Assembly: GCA_022842885.1 (NCBI GenBank)
Contig: JALHOR010000006.1
Coordinates: 1 to 64,000, forward strand
Direction: 5' to 3'
DNA: 64,000 nucleotides
Source: Anaerolineae bacterium
Lineage (GTDB): Bacteria; Chloroflexota; Anaerolineae; Aggregatilineales; Phototrophicaceae
Part shown: in pieces, positions 49,589 to 58,072 of the stretch
Numbering within the stretch: the first letter of the stretch is position 1
How the letters are laid out: every line of letters begins with the position of its first letter
The notes under the pieces: generated by a model
What the model saw: the letters and a program-made list of their open reading frames with translations, nothing else
The model's database searches: none
What the model was told of the DNA's origin: nothing
Program-made: the position numbers and the translations under genes

Positions 49589-50593
49589 ATGTATCGTCCG
49601 GGGCAGCGTGGGATTCGCCTGTTGAGCAGTGCTGTTACGCATGTGGGGCGGGTGCGGCACAACAATGAAGACAATATCCATCTTTGGGGCGATGACAATT
49701 ATGTGCTGGCGATTGTTGCGGATGGTATGGGTGGTGCGGCAGCGGGCGAAGAAGCCAGCCGTATCGCCGTCGAAACCGTGCAGCAGCATATGATTAATGG
49801 CGTGTATGCAAAACCCCACGATTATGAAGATATTGATGAATATGATTTGGCAGAAAAATTAGAAACGGCAGTGCGTGAAGCCAATTTGAATATCCTCAAG
49901 CGGGCGGTCATGCGTCCTGAATTTCGCGGGATGGGGACGACGCTGACGATGGCATTCACCCGGCAAACCCATGTGGTCTTGGCACATGTGGGCGATAGTC
50001 GCGCCTACATGGTGGATGGACATGATGGGCATATTTCGCAAATCACCACTGACCATAGTTTTGTGCAAGCATTGGTGGATGCCGGTCATATCACCCCAGA
50101 AGAAGCCGAAAATCATCCGATGGGCAATGTGTTATACCGCGCCTTGGGGCAATCGGCAGATTTGGATATTGATTTAATCCAAGATGTGCGCCTGCAAATT
50201 GGTGACCGGATGATATTATGTTCCGATGGTCTCACATTGCATATCAAACCCCCTGAAATTGCCGCAATTGCCATGTCCAGCACCGACCCCCAGCAGATTA
50301 GCCAACAACTCATTGACCTTGCCAATTCACGCGGCGGCAAAGATAACATCAGTGTGATTGTGATATTGGTCGGCGAAGATGGCACGAATAAAATGTTGGA
50401 TGCTGCCGAAGCTGAACTAGAAGTAACCCTTCAAGAAACCAAAGACCCCACTTTACCCGCAAGCTCTCTCCCCACCGCCACCCCGGTAAAATATACCGCA
50501 TCAGCACGGACTTATTCGGTTGGGGTGTGGCACAGTTTTAATGGGATGCATGGGGAAGGGGAAGGGCAAGATATTTATGAACCAGTGCAGTGA
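49589..50593 (+). CDS. PP2C-type serine/threonine phosphatase
   Basis: 334 residues. All metal and substrate motifs are present: RVRHNNEDNIHLW, AIVADGMGGAAAGEEAS (Asp-Gly-Met-Gly-Gly), GMGTTLTMA, LAHVGDSRAYM, TTDHSFVQALVDAG, NVLYRALGQ, LCSDGLTLH and GGKDNISVIVI. It is a bacterial Stp/PrpC kind that removes phosphate from Hanks-kinase targets. The C-terminal 80 residues are low in complexity and hold no membrane helix. Its partner kinases are probably those at 16427 and 21996, or the divergent one at 48285. Confidence 0.95.
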   Translation: MYRPGQRGIRLLSSAVTHVGRVRHNNEDNIHLWGDDNYVLAIVADGMGGAAAGEEASRIAVETVQQHMINGVYAKPHDYEDIDEYDLAEKLETAVREANLNILKRAVMRPEFRGMGTTLTMAFTRQTHVVLAHVGDSRAYMVDGHDGHISQITTDHSFVQALVDAGHITPEEAENHPMGNVLYRALGQSADLDIDLIQDVRLQIGDRMILCSDGLTLHIKPPEIAAIAMSSTDPQQISQQLIDLANSRGGKDNISVIVILVGEDGTNKMLDAAEAELEVTLQETKDPTLPASSLPTATPVKYTASARTYSVGVWHSFNGMHGEGEGQDIYEPVQ

Positions 50594-50631
50594 TCGTGTG
50601 TCCATGCGTTGATATTCGGTGTTTAACTTCT

Positions 50632-50651
50632 GGGTTTGGTACGCCAAACCC
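50632..50651. repeat. Short hairpin (gggtttgg / ccaaaccc)
   Basis: An eight-pair perfect stem with TACG loop. The same core (gtttggcgtgccaaac type) lies within the repeats at 39195, 40962 and 42612. No T run follows, so it is not a normal terminator. Confidence 0.55.
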
Positions 50652-50707
50652 GGCTTATCCCTCTCTGCCATCGCTGGCAACGACTAGATAATGTTGCTTA
50701 CCCCCTT

Positions 50708-53224
50708 ATGAATTCCAATCCAATTCAGTCATCATCGGGAAAAAATATGCGTTTTTCACTCTTTTGTGTGCTGCTTGGCATTTACCTGTTAGTGTATATC
50801 AATCGCCCAGATGCCATAGATGGGGATGCGACGCTAGCAGTCGCCGTGAGTTTTGTGCAGCACGGCACACCGGATATAGCGGCGTTAGGTGCGTCGGAAG
50901 GTTTACTACCCGGTCTTTCGCGCATGGGGTCGTTTGGGATGGACGGACACCTGTATTCCAAAAAAGGGGTGACACCATCGCTGTTTTTACTGCCGTTTGT
51001 CCTTGTCGCGCAGGCTGCCCCTTGGCTGAGTATCCGTGCTACCGCCATGCTGTTTAATCCGCTGGTCACGGCACTGACTGCTGTTGTGTTATATTCTTTT
51101 TTGCTGGATACCAAATTTTCGGCACGGACAGCGTGGCTAACGGCGCTGCTGTACGGCATAGCGACCTTTGCCATCAGTTACACGCGCACCTTATTTGGCG
51201 AGCCATTGGCGGCGCTGTTGATATTGATGGCGGTCTGGCAGTTATGGCGCAAAAATTTTTTGTTCGCGGGCGCAGCGTTGGCGTTATGCATCGGCATCAA
51301 TCTTTCATATGCGGTGCTGGTAGCAATGGGTGGGGTTTATGTGTTGGTTGCTGCCTATTTGAACGCCAGAACGCACCAAGTTTCGCCCATACAACGTGCT
51401 GATAGGCTGCATGTAGCCTCGTTTTTCGCGCCCGTTATCTTGTTTGGTCTTTTTTTGCTGGCATATAACGCGCTGCGTTTTGGCAATCCCCTGACCAGCG
51501 GCTACAACTTTGCTCAGGGCGAAGCGTTTAATTATCCGGCACAGTGGGGCATTTTTGGCTTATGGCTAAGTCCGTATCGCGGGATTGTCTGGTATAACCC
51601 CATCTTGCTCTTGACACTGCCGGGCATGTGGCTGTGGTGGCGCAGCTATTCAGACCCGATATGGCGTTCATTATCCGTTTTGATGGGGCTATTTATCATC
51701 GCGCAGACGTTGGTCTATGCGGCGTGGTGGTCGTGGCATGGCGGCATTGTGTGGGGCGCTCGCTTTTTGATTCCGGTGCTGCCGCTGTTGGTGCTGTTCA
51801 TCGCCCCAGTATTAGAAAATCTCATTCGCAGTGACCAATTTGTTGCTACGGATACAAAATCAACTGTTTCTGTAGGGGCGCGATATGTCGCGCACGCTTC
51901 CAGAAGCACAATATGGTTATTTCGGGGCATGGCGCTAGGGCTAGTGCTGCTTTCTTTGCTGATACAAGTTGTGGGCAGTGTCTATGATTATCAGCATTAT
52001 GTGGGGTATTTATACCAGAATTATGCCTCTGGGCGCGTAGAAGGCTTAGTCAGCGGACTCAGTGATGAGGTACTGCTGAATCCGGCACTGAGTCCCATCC
52101 TAGGACATCTCAATCGCTTAGTAAGTGGTGCCAATTTTGATACCGCCCTCACCACCAACGGTATCAATGGCGTGCATCTGTTGGCGGCACTGGCGATTTT
52201 GGGCGTGGGCGTGTTTCAGTGGTTTAGTGGGTCAGCATTTCAGCCGTCGCAAGGTGCTGCCCCATACCACAGAGAGGGGAATGACCCCACCCCTAGCCCC
52301 TCCCCATACCACAGGGAGAGGAATGAGACTCCCCCTCGCCATGTTTGGAGAGAGGGCAGGGGGGTGAGGTCGGATTTGGAGAGGGAGGGGGGTGAGGATA
52401 AAATACAGCTTTTTAAACGATTGTTTTCCTTCCTCATCGTCATCCTCGCGCTAAACATCATCGTCACACAGCAGCAAACCGCGCCCAACCATTTGCCCGT
52501 TGAATATGCGACGTTGCACCCCATAAATACCTTGGTCGTCGCCGATGCGGCTATCGGCAATGCCTTGTTGGATAGCGAAAATGGTACGCGCATTATCAGC
52601 ATGAATTCACCAACAAAACCGGAAGATGTTTTGGCGGCGGGCTTATGGCAAGTCGCGCGGCAATCCGGCGGCTATATGTGGTTGGTAACGTGGTTGCCGC
52701 GCTTGCACCCAGAAAATTGGCAGGAACGCGAGTTATGGACTCGCTATGCCTTCGTGCGGGAAAGCCCATTTTTAGATAAACGCGCTGTATTGTTCGATTT
52801 GCACCCGCCTGTGGAAGCCGCCCAAACAGGTGGTTGGCAGTTCGGCGCGATGCAGTTGGTACAATATGGTATGGTAGTGACCAGCGATGCCGTGCGCGTC
52901 ACCTTTGCTTGGTCAACCGCAACAGCGATTCCGCAAGATTATGGCTGGTTTGTGCATTTGGTAGATGCCAATGGGCAGATTGTCGCGCAGCAAGATAGAC
53001 CGCCGCAGGGGGGATATAAGCCAACAACTTCGTGGAAAATGGGCGAAACAATCACCGATTATCTCACTTTTGCCTTGGCTGAAGATACAGATACCACAGG
53101 CTGGTTTTTACGCATCGGCTGGCTAGACCCTAACACGGGAGAACGATTGCCGCTGACCATGCCGGAAAATACATTGGGCAGCAATGAAGACAATGCGCTG
53201 TTGCTGGCGCTTCCCAACCGTTAA
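50708..53224 (+). CDS. Polytopic GT-C-like glycosyltransferase with in-frame repeat insertions
   Basis: 838 residues from ATG 50708. About twelve membrane helices fill residues 15-480 and 600-625, and a soluble beta-rich domain follows (about 700-835). The first extracellular loop has YINRPDAIDGDATLAVAV, where Asp-Gly-Asp is typical for the catalytic loop of GT-C enzymes acting on lipid-linked sugars. ALRFGNPLTSGYNF is a second common block. Two pieces look foreign: about 390-400 (51871-51895; SVGARYVAHAS), a palindromic element, and about 513-563 (52245-52400; PTPSPSPYHRERNETPPRHV), a dispersed repeat. The latter falls in a loop ahead of helix 12, so the fold may tolerate it. Acceptor and donor are unknown. 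Confidence 0.75.
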   Translation: MNSNPIQSSSGKNMRFSLFCVLLGIYLLVYINRPDAIDGDATLAVAVSFVQHGTPDIAALGASEGLLPGLSRMGSFGMDGHLYSKKGVTPSLFLLPFVLVAQAAPWLSIRATAMLFNPLVTALTAVVLYSFLLDTKFSARTAWLTALLYGIATFAISYTRTLFGEPLAALLILMAVWQLWRKNFLFAGAALALCIGINLSYAVLVAMGGVYVLVAAYLNARTHQVSPIQRADRLHVASFFAPVILFGLFLLAYNALRFGNPLTSGYNFAQGEAFNYPAQWGIFGLWLSPYRGIVWYNPILLLTLPGMWLWWRSYSDPIWRSLSVLMGLFIIAQTLVYAAWWSWHGGIVWGARFLIPVLPLLVLFIAPVLENLIRSDQFVATDTKSTVSVGARYVAHASRSTIWLFRGMALGLVLLSLLIQVVGSVYDYQHYVGYLYQNYASGRVEGLVSGLSDEVLLNPALSPILGHLNRLVSGANFDTALTTNGINGVHLLAALAILGVGVFQWFSGSAFQPSQGAAPYHREGNDPTPSPSPYHRERNETPPRHVWREGRGVRSDLEREGGEDKIQLFKRLFSFLIVILALNIIVTQQQTAPNHLPVEYATLHPINTLVVADAAIGNALLDSENGTRIISMNSPTKPEDVLAAGLWQVARQSGGYMWLVTWLPRLHPENWQERELWTRYAFVRESPFLDKRAVLFDLHPPVEAAQTGGWQFGAMQLVQYGMVVTSDAVRVTFAWSTATAIPQDYGWFVHLVDANGQIVAQQDRPPQGGYKPTTSWKMGETITDYLTFALAEDTDTTGWFLRIGWLDPNTGERLPLTMPENTLGSNEDNALLLALPNR
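51871..51895. repeat. Palindromic element inside the GT-C gene
   Basis: tgtaggggcgcgatatgtcg continued by cgcac is the first part of a palindrome of the same kind as at 1074-1099 (where 'cccctaca' follows). It is in frame as SVGARYVAH. Confidence 0.55.
52245..52400 (+). repeat. In-frame dispersed repeat inside the GT-C gene
   Basis: gcaaggtgctgccccatacc, agcccctccccataccacag, ctccccctcgccatgtttgg and gagagggcaggggggtgagg are the inverse of blocks in the RM gene at 27660-27760. They encode GAAPYHREGNDPTPSPSPYH and GRGVRSDLEREGGEDK. The frame stays open through some 155 bases. Confidence 0.75.
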
Positions 53225-53300
53225 GGTTAAGACTATGCTATGTGCCTTGGGCAAATGAACATGCGTTTGGTCTATAAAATCTGGAAAGGATTACTGGAAC

Positions 53301-53753
53301 ATGACCCATCCCAAAGAAGCGATTAACAGCGCCATCAAAGACGCCATGAAAAGCAAAGACAATGAACGCCGCGATGCGCTGCGTCTGCTGCAAGCGGCTA
53401 TGAAACAAGTTGAAATTGATGAGCGCAAAGACCTGACGGAAGAAGACGCCATTGATATTCTGACGAAAGAAGCCAAAAAACGCCGCGAAAGTATCGAAGA
53501 ATTGGCGAAAGCCGGACGCGCCGAGAACTTGGCAAAAGAACAGTACGAATTGACGCTCATCGAAGAGTTTTTGCCTCAACAATTGACCCGTGAAGAAATC
53601 GAAACCTTGGTGCGGGCGGCTATCCAACAAACGGGTGCCGCTACAGCAAAAGAGATGGGCAAAGTGATGGGCGTATTGCAACCGCAGACGAAAGGGCGGG
53701 CAGATGGTAAACTGGTGAGTACCATCGTCAAAGAGTTCCTGAGCAACGGCTGA
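53301..53753 (+). CDS. yqeY: GatB/YqeY domain-containing protein
   Basis: 150 residues, all of the two-part YqeY domain: INSAIKDAMKSKDNERRDAL, DEEDAIDILTKEAKKRRESI-like helix, YELTLIEEFLPQQLTREEIE and the end GKVMGVLQPQTKGRADGKLV with VSTIVKEFL. The family is linked to tRNA-dependent amidation by similarity only. A GGAAAGGA site is at 53282. Its TGA shares one base with the next ATG (TGATG, 53751-53755), so translation is coupled to the HD protein. Confidence 0.93.
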   Translation: MTHPKEAINSAIKDAMKSKDNERRDALRLLQAAMKQVEIDERKDLTEEDAIDILTKEAKKRRESIEELAKAGRAENLAKEQYELTLIEEFLPQQLTREEIETLVRAAIQQTGAATAKEMGKVMGVLQPQTKGRADGKLVSTIVKEFLSNG

Positions 53754-56227
53754 TGACCACTTGGTTATCCGAACTTTTAGAAAACTGGTTCAACATCCCT
53801 GCCGAGCGCACTTTATTAGTGGTGCGGCGGCTGCTCGTCAGCATGGCGGCACTCCTGTTTGTTCTGATTGCCACCTTGATTGTCGCCTTCGACGAAGTGT
53901 TTTTGGATTTCAACCCACTCGCCAATTTAAAAGTGGGCGATATTGCCCCGCGTGATATTTTGGCAATAGACCGCAGTTTTACCAGCGATATTCTGACGGC
54001 AGAAGCCCGCCAAACAGCCCGCGATGCTATCCAGCCCATTTTTGACCCGCCCGACCCCAACGTCGCCGGGCAGCAAACCGGTTTGGCACAGCAAATCTTG
54101 GTGTATATCCAGAATGTGCGCCGCGATACCTATGGTACGCCGGCGCAAAAATTGCATGATTTAGACCACATCACCGCACTCACGCTGGATGAAGATGTGG
54201 GAACGACGATTTTGCAAATGGATGATGAAACGTGGACGGCAATTCAGGATGAAATCGTCAACACTTTGCCGCGAGTCATGCGCGAATCCATCCGCGAATC
54301 CGAATTGCAAACGTTCCGTGACCAACTGCCCACCCAAGTGAGCATCCGGTTTAATAACCGTGAACGCGATGTGATTGTGGCAATCTTAGAAGATTTGCTG
54401 CGTGCCAATACCTTTGAAAATCCAGAACGGACGGAAGCCGCCCGCGATGCTGCTGCTGCCGCTATCGAGCCGATTACCCGCCGTTTTTTGCGCGGCGAGA
54501 AATTGGTGGATGCCGGGCGCATCATTACTTCGTCGGATTATGAGGCACTCGTCAAATTGGAATTATTGGGCAGTGCGACCACGAATGCTGGCAAAACGGC
54601 GCAAGCATTGCTGGCGAGTATGCTGGTCATGGTCATGCTCGGTTTAAGCATCATCCGGTTTGAGCCGCACCTGATTTATACCAATAGTCCGCGCTTGCTG
54701 GTGTTGTTGGCGCTGTTGTTTTTGTTGGTATTGGCGGCGCTGCGGTTTATGGGTATCAACGGCGATTTGTATTTGTTTCCGTTATCCATCTTAGCATTGA
54801 TTGTCATTATGGTTGCCGGGTCAGAATTGGCACTCATGGCTTCATTGGGCTTGGCATTTTTGGCAGGCTTAATGGCAGAAAATTCGCTGGAACTTGCCAC
54901 GCTCATCGCTGCCGGGGGCATCGTCGTAACACTAACGCTGCGGCAGGTAGGGCGGCTCAACACCTTTTTTATTGTTGGGGCGCTGGTCGGCGTGGTGAAT
55001 ATAGCGATTATTGGGCTGTTTGCGTTGTATTCGCCCGTCACGCTGGATAGTGGCGATTTGATGTTAAAAATTGGGCTAACGTTATTCAGCAGCGCCCTCA
55101 TCACCCCCGCCACTGCCATCGCTGCCATGTATGCCATTACGTTGCTATCCAATTTGCCGACCACGCTCAAATTATTGGATTTGAGCCAACCCAACAAGCC
55201 CCTGCTGCAACGCCTCTTGCGCGAAGCACCCGGCACCTATCAGCATTCGCTGCAAGTGGCGAACCTTGCTGAACAAGCCGCTAGTGCCATCGGTGCGGAT
55301 GCGTCTTTAACGCATGTCGCTGCACTGTATCATGATATTGGCAAAATGGTTGAGCCGCTGTTTTTCACCGAGAATCAGCAGGGCATTGGCAACCCGCACG
55401 ATATTTTGAACGACCCCTACCGCAGTGCCGCGATTATCATTGGGCATGTTAAACACGGCGACGACCTAGCGAAACAACATCGTTTGCCGCAGCGTATCCG
55501 TGATTTTATCCGCGAGCATCATGGTACGACGACGGTGTACGTGTTTTATCAGCAGGCGTTGGGCATGGTTGATGGCGACGCTTCGGCGGTGGATATGAGC
55601 GATTTTACCTATCCGGGTCCGCGTCCTCAAAGCAAAGAGACGGCAATCTTGATGTTGGCGGATAGCTGCGAAGCGACGGTCCGTGCCAAAAAGCCGCAAA
55701 CGCGCCAAGAAATCAGCGATGTCGTCAACGAAATTTTTGAAGAAAAACGTAAAAATGGACAGCTTGATGATTCAGGGCTGACATTAAATGACTTGCGAAT
55801 TATCCGCGAAATGTTCGTCGAGATTTTGCAAGGCATGTTCCATCCCCGCATCAATTATCGAGAAGCAGCAGTGCGTAAATCTGGTGTGGAAGAAATGCCC
55901 ACCGTCACGCGCCCTATCGTTGACCCCAAACCCCCAGCAGCATTGGTGCAGCGCGACAAAACGTTGGATTTGCCTGCTGCCCGCCCGGAAATTCGGACAA
56001 CTGTCACCCATGATAGTCTAACTGCTGTCAAAAAGTCGCTGCCAGAGATGGACGAAGATGATAAGCCCGTGACGGAAGTGCCACGCTTGCCGCGCCTAGA
56101 CGATAAACGCACCACCATAACGGGGATGCATAAATTGAGCAATGGGGCAGTGCCACCTAAAGAAACCGCCCAGACTGAACCGAAAAAAGCACCAGAAGCA
56201 ACCGACGAAAGCCAGCATCATGAGTGA
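53753..56227 (+). CDS. Membrane HD-domain phosphodiesterase, PgpH-like (c-di-AMP)
   Basis: 824 residues. Helix about 27-48, then a 7TMR-HDED extracellular part (about 60-270; VGDIAPRDILAIDRSFTSDI), seven membrane helices (about 282-470), and the HD domain (about 490-690) with GTYQHSLQVANLAEQAASAI (His), VAALYHDIGKMVEPLFF (His-Asp), IIGHVKHGDDLAKQHRLP and IREHHGTTTVYVFYQQA. Proteins of this layout in Gram-positive bacteria hydrolyse c-di-AMP. The C-terminal 130 residues are acidic and disordered. The TGA lies in the first codons of ybeY (56220-56227), so the pair is co-translated. No DisA/CdaA gene is in the window. Confidence 0.9.
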   Translation: MTTWLSELLENWFNIPAERTLLVVRRLLVSMAALLFVLIATLIVAFDEVFLDFNPLANLKVGDIAPRDILAIDRSFTSDILTAEARQTARDAIQPIFDPPDPNVAGQQTGLAQQILVYIQNVRRDTYGTPAQKLHDLDHITALTLDEDVGTTILQMDDETWTAIQDEIVNTLPRVMRESIRESELQTFRDQLPTQVSIRFNNRERDVIVAILEDLLRANTFENPERTEAARDAAAAAIEPITRRFLRGEKLVDAGRIITSSDYEALVKLELLGSATTNAGKTAQALLASMLVMVMLGLSIIRFEPHLIYTNSPRLLVLLALLFLLVLAALRFMGINGDLYLFPLSILALIVIMVAGSELALMASLGLAFLAGLMAENSLELATLIAAGGIVVTLTLRQVGRLNTFFIVGALVGVVNIAIIGLFALYSPVTLDSGDLMLKIGLTLFSSALITPATAIAAMYAITLLSNLPTTLKLLDLSQPNKPLLQRLLREAPGTYQHSLQVANLAEQAASAIGADASLTHVAALYHDIGKMVEPLFFTENQQGIGNPHDILNDPYRSAAIIIGHVKHGDDLAKQHRLPQRIRDFIREHHGTTTVYVFYQQALGMVDGDASAVDMSDFTYPGPRPQSKETAILMLADSCEATVRAKKPQTRQEISDVVNEIFEEKRKNGQLDDSGLTLNDLRIIREMFVEILQGMFHPRINYREAAVRKSGVEEMPTVTRPIVDPKPPAALVQRDKTLDLPAARPEIRTTVTHDSLTAVKKSLPEMDEDDKPVTEVPRLPRLDDKRTTITGMHKLSNGAVPPKETAQTEPKKAPEATDESQHHE

Positions 56228-56714
56228 GACATTCACAATCCATATTCAAAATGAGGCAGACTATCCAGTTAGCCCGGAACGCTTGCAGCAAGCGGCATTG
56301 ACCGTCTTGGCAGAGTATGAGCTTGCGCCCACCAGTAGTTTAACGATTGTGCTGACGGATGATGCGGCGGTGCAAGCCTTAAATCGTCAGCATCGCGGGG
56401 TGGATACTCCAACTGATATTTTGTCGTTTCCGGCGGCAGCACTGCCCGAAACGATTACCGATGAAGCGCCTTATTTGGGTGATTTAATCATCGCTTTTCC
56501 TTACGCCCAAGCGCAGGCAGAGCGCGAAAAACACGCTTTGATGGATAGTTTGGCATTGCTTGTCGTACATGGCACGCTGCATCTGTTGGGTTATGACCAC
56601 GATACGCCCGAAAATCGGGCGGCAATGTGGGCAGAGCAGGCGGCGGCACTGCGCCAATTGGGGATTGATGAGACGATTGTGCCAGCGTTAGAAAGCAGCC
56701 CGCATGATGCTTAG
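56220..56714 (+). CDS. ybeY: Endoribonuclease YbeY (rRNA maturation)
   Basis: 164 residues from ATG 56220; the frame open to 56142 overlaps the preceding gene. HGTLHLLGYDHDTPE carries the three metal-binding His (H-x3-H-x5-H). LNRQHRGVDTPTDILSFP and YLGDLIIAFPYAQAQAE are the other family blocks. It processes and checks 16S rRNA with the ribosome. It stands in the common pgpH-ybeY-dgkA order and its end overlaps the next gene by 11 bases. Confidence 0.95.
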   Translation: MSETFTIHIQNEADYPVSPERLQQAALTVLAEYELAPTSSLTIVLTDDAAVQALNRQHRGVDTPTDILSFPAAALPETITDEAPYLGDLIIAFPYAQAQAEREKHALMDSLALLVVHGTLHLLGYDHDTPENRAAMWAEQAAALRQLGIDETIVPALESSPHDA

Positions 56715-57156
56715 ACGTTTGGTTGACCGTTTGACCAGTACAGCCCGCATCAATCCTAAAAATTATGCCGCCAAAATCAGCCCGAACCGCGTTGCCAGTT
56801 TGGGCTATGCGCTGGCAGGCTGGTTGTATATGCTGCGCTGGCAAAAGAACACGCGCTTGATGTCGGTGGCATCTATCATCATTGCGGGTTTGGCGCTATG
56901 GCTGGAACTGAAGCCTGTTGAACTGGCGCTGCTTGTGATTGTTATTACGATTGTGTGGCTGACAGAATTTTTGAATGCAGGTATTGAAGCCGCGATAGAT
57001 GTGGCGTCACCGGAATTACACCCCGTCGCCCAAGTAGGCAAGGATGTTGCCAGTGCTGCCGTGTTGTTAGGTGTAATTGCATCGGTCATTGTGGGTATTT
57101 TGCTGTTGGGTCCACCGCTGCTAGTCAAATTGGGCTTCAGCAGCCAACTGCCCTAA
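56704..57156 (+). CDS. DgkA-family diacylglycerol/undecaprenol kinase (copy 1)
   Basis: 150 residues. After about 35 leading residues the three-helix kinase starts (SLGYALAGWLYMLRWQKNTR). The catalytic strip EFLNAGIEAAIDVASPELHP and VAQVGKDVASAAVLLGVIA shows the Glu (E-x-x-N-x-x-I-E) and Lys-Asp typical of DgkA. It likely phosphorylates undecaprenol or diacylglycerol in the membrane. The gene overlaps ybeY and has a second copy 440 bases on. Confidence 0.9.
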   Translation: MMLRRLVDRLTSTARINPKNYAAKISPNRVASLGYALAGWLYMLRWQKNTRLMSVASIIIAGLALWLELKPVELALLVIVITIVWLTEFLNAGIEAAIDVASPELHPVAQVGKDVASAAVLLGVIASVIVGILLLGPPLLVKLGFSSQLP

Positions 57157-57180
57157 GAGAACGCATGGGGGACATGAACA

Positions 57181-57570
57181 ATGTGGTATCTCATGGAAGG
57201 CGAAATGGTATTGTTGGATGTGACTTCCAGCAACCAGTTGGCAGAATGGTTATTTCAATTTCAGCAGCAGTTTGGGGCGCAGCATCGCGTTTTGACACTG
57301 CAAGGCGAGTATGCTTCGATGAATATTGGTATTGCGGCAGAGTTTGGTTTTCTGAATCATCTCAGCAGCGATTGGCATCAGCCCGCCTATGCCGCTGTGG
57401 GCAACGCCGCATTTGGGCGCTTGGATGCGCCCGTGGCATTTTATTTCCAGAACCACAAGACCGAGGTTTCCAGCCGCTACTGCCTGCCATTTTCCGTATT
57501 GATGGCGGTGTTGGTGGAATTTGCCGAAACCGGGCAATTGGCAGCCGCTGTAGAATGGGAAGAAGTATGA
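57181..57570 (+). CDS. Small protein of unknown function between the two dgkA copies
   Basis: 129 residues from ATG 57181. It is soluble, with alternating strands and one helix (WYLMEGEMVLLDVTSSNQLA, LAEWLFQFQQQFGAQHRVLT, SVLMAVLVEFAETGQLAAAV). It resembles in general plan the small immunity-type or substrate-binding folds but I do not recognise a family. Same direction and spacing as its neighbours suggest that it is co-transcribed. Confidence 0.65.
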   Translation: MWYLMEGEMVLLDVTSSNQLAEWLFQFQQQFGAQHRVLTLQGEYASMNIGIAAEFGFLNHLSSDWHQPAYAAVGNAAFGRLDAPVAFYFQNHKTEVSSRYCLPFSVLMAVLVEFAETGQLAAAVEWEEV

Positions 57571-57595
57571 TTATGATGTTGGGACACCCAAAACG

Positions 57596-58072
57596 ATGAC
57601 GACACTAGGCGATACCCCGCCGACGGTATCCCCGCTACCCCCACCCGAATCCGCTGTGCCAATTGTGATGAGTACCATGCAAATTGACCCGGCGCAGTAT
57701 ACCTATCAGCAGGCGGGGGGACGCTGGCGGGCGCTGTTATTTGCGATTGCTGGCTTGCTCTATTTGGTGCGGCGGCAGCCCAGTGTTCGGGCGCTGCTGG
57801 TGGTAACGATTGTGTGTGTGCTGCTGGCGCGTTGGTTGCAAATTTCATTAGAACTGTTTTTAGAGATGCTGCTGGTGATTGGGTTAGTCTGGATTACGGA
57901 GGCACTGAACACCGCCATTGAAGCCGCTGTGGATATTATGGCACCCGACTATCATCCACTGGCAAAAGTCAGCAAAGATGTGGCTGCCTCAGCATCATTG
58001 ATTGCGATGTTTTTGGCGACGATTGTCACGGCGTTAATCCTTGTGCCGCCGCTGATAGCCCGTTTGTCGTGA
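57596..58072 (+). CDS. DgkA-family kinase (copy 2)
   Basis: 158 residues. A Pro-rich leader of about 35 residues is followed by the same three-helix domain as copy 1: GRWRALLFAIAGLLYLVRRQ, WITEALNTAIEAAVDIMAPD with E-x-L-N-x-A-I-E, and LAKVSKDVAASASLIAMFLA. The two copies share order and length, but only moderate residue identity, so the duplication is old. Its TGA overlaps the next start (GTGA at 58069-58072). Confidence 0.88.
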   Translation: MTTLGDTPPTVSPLPPPESAVPIVMSTMQIDPAQYTYQQAGGRWRALLFAIAGLLYLVRRQPSVRALLVVTIVCVLLARWLQISLELFLEMLLVIGLVWITEALNTAIEAAVDIMAPDYHPLAKVSKDVAASASLIAMFLATIVTALILVPPLIARLS

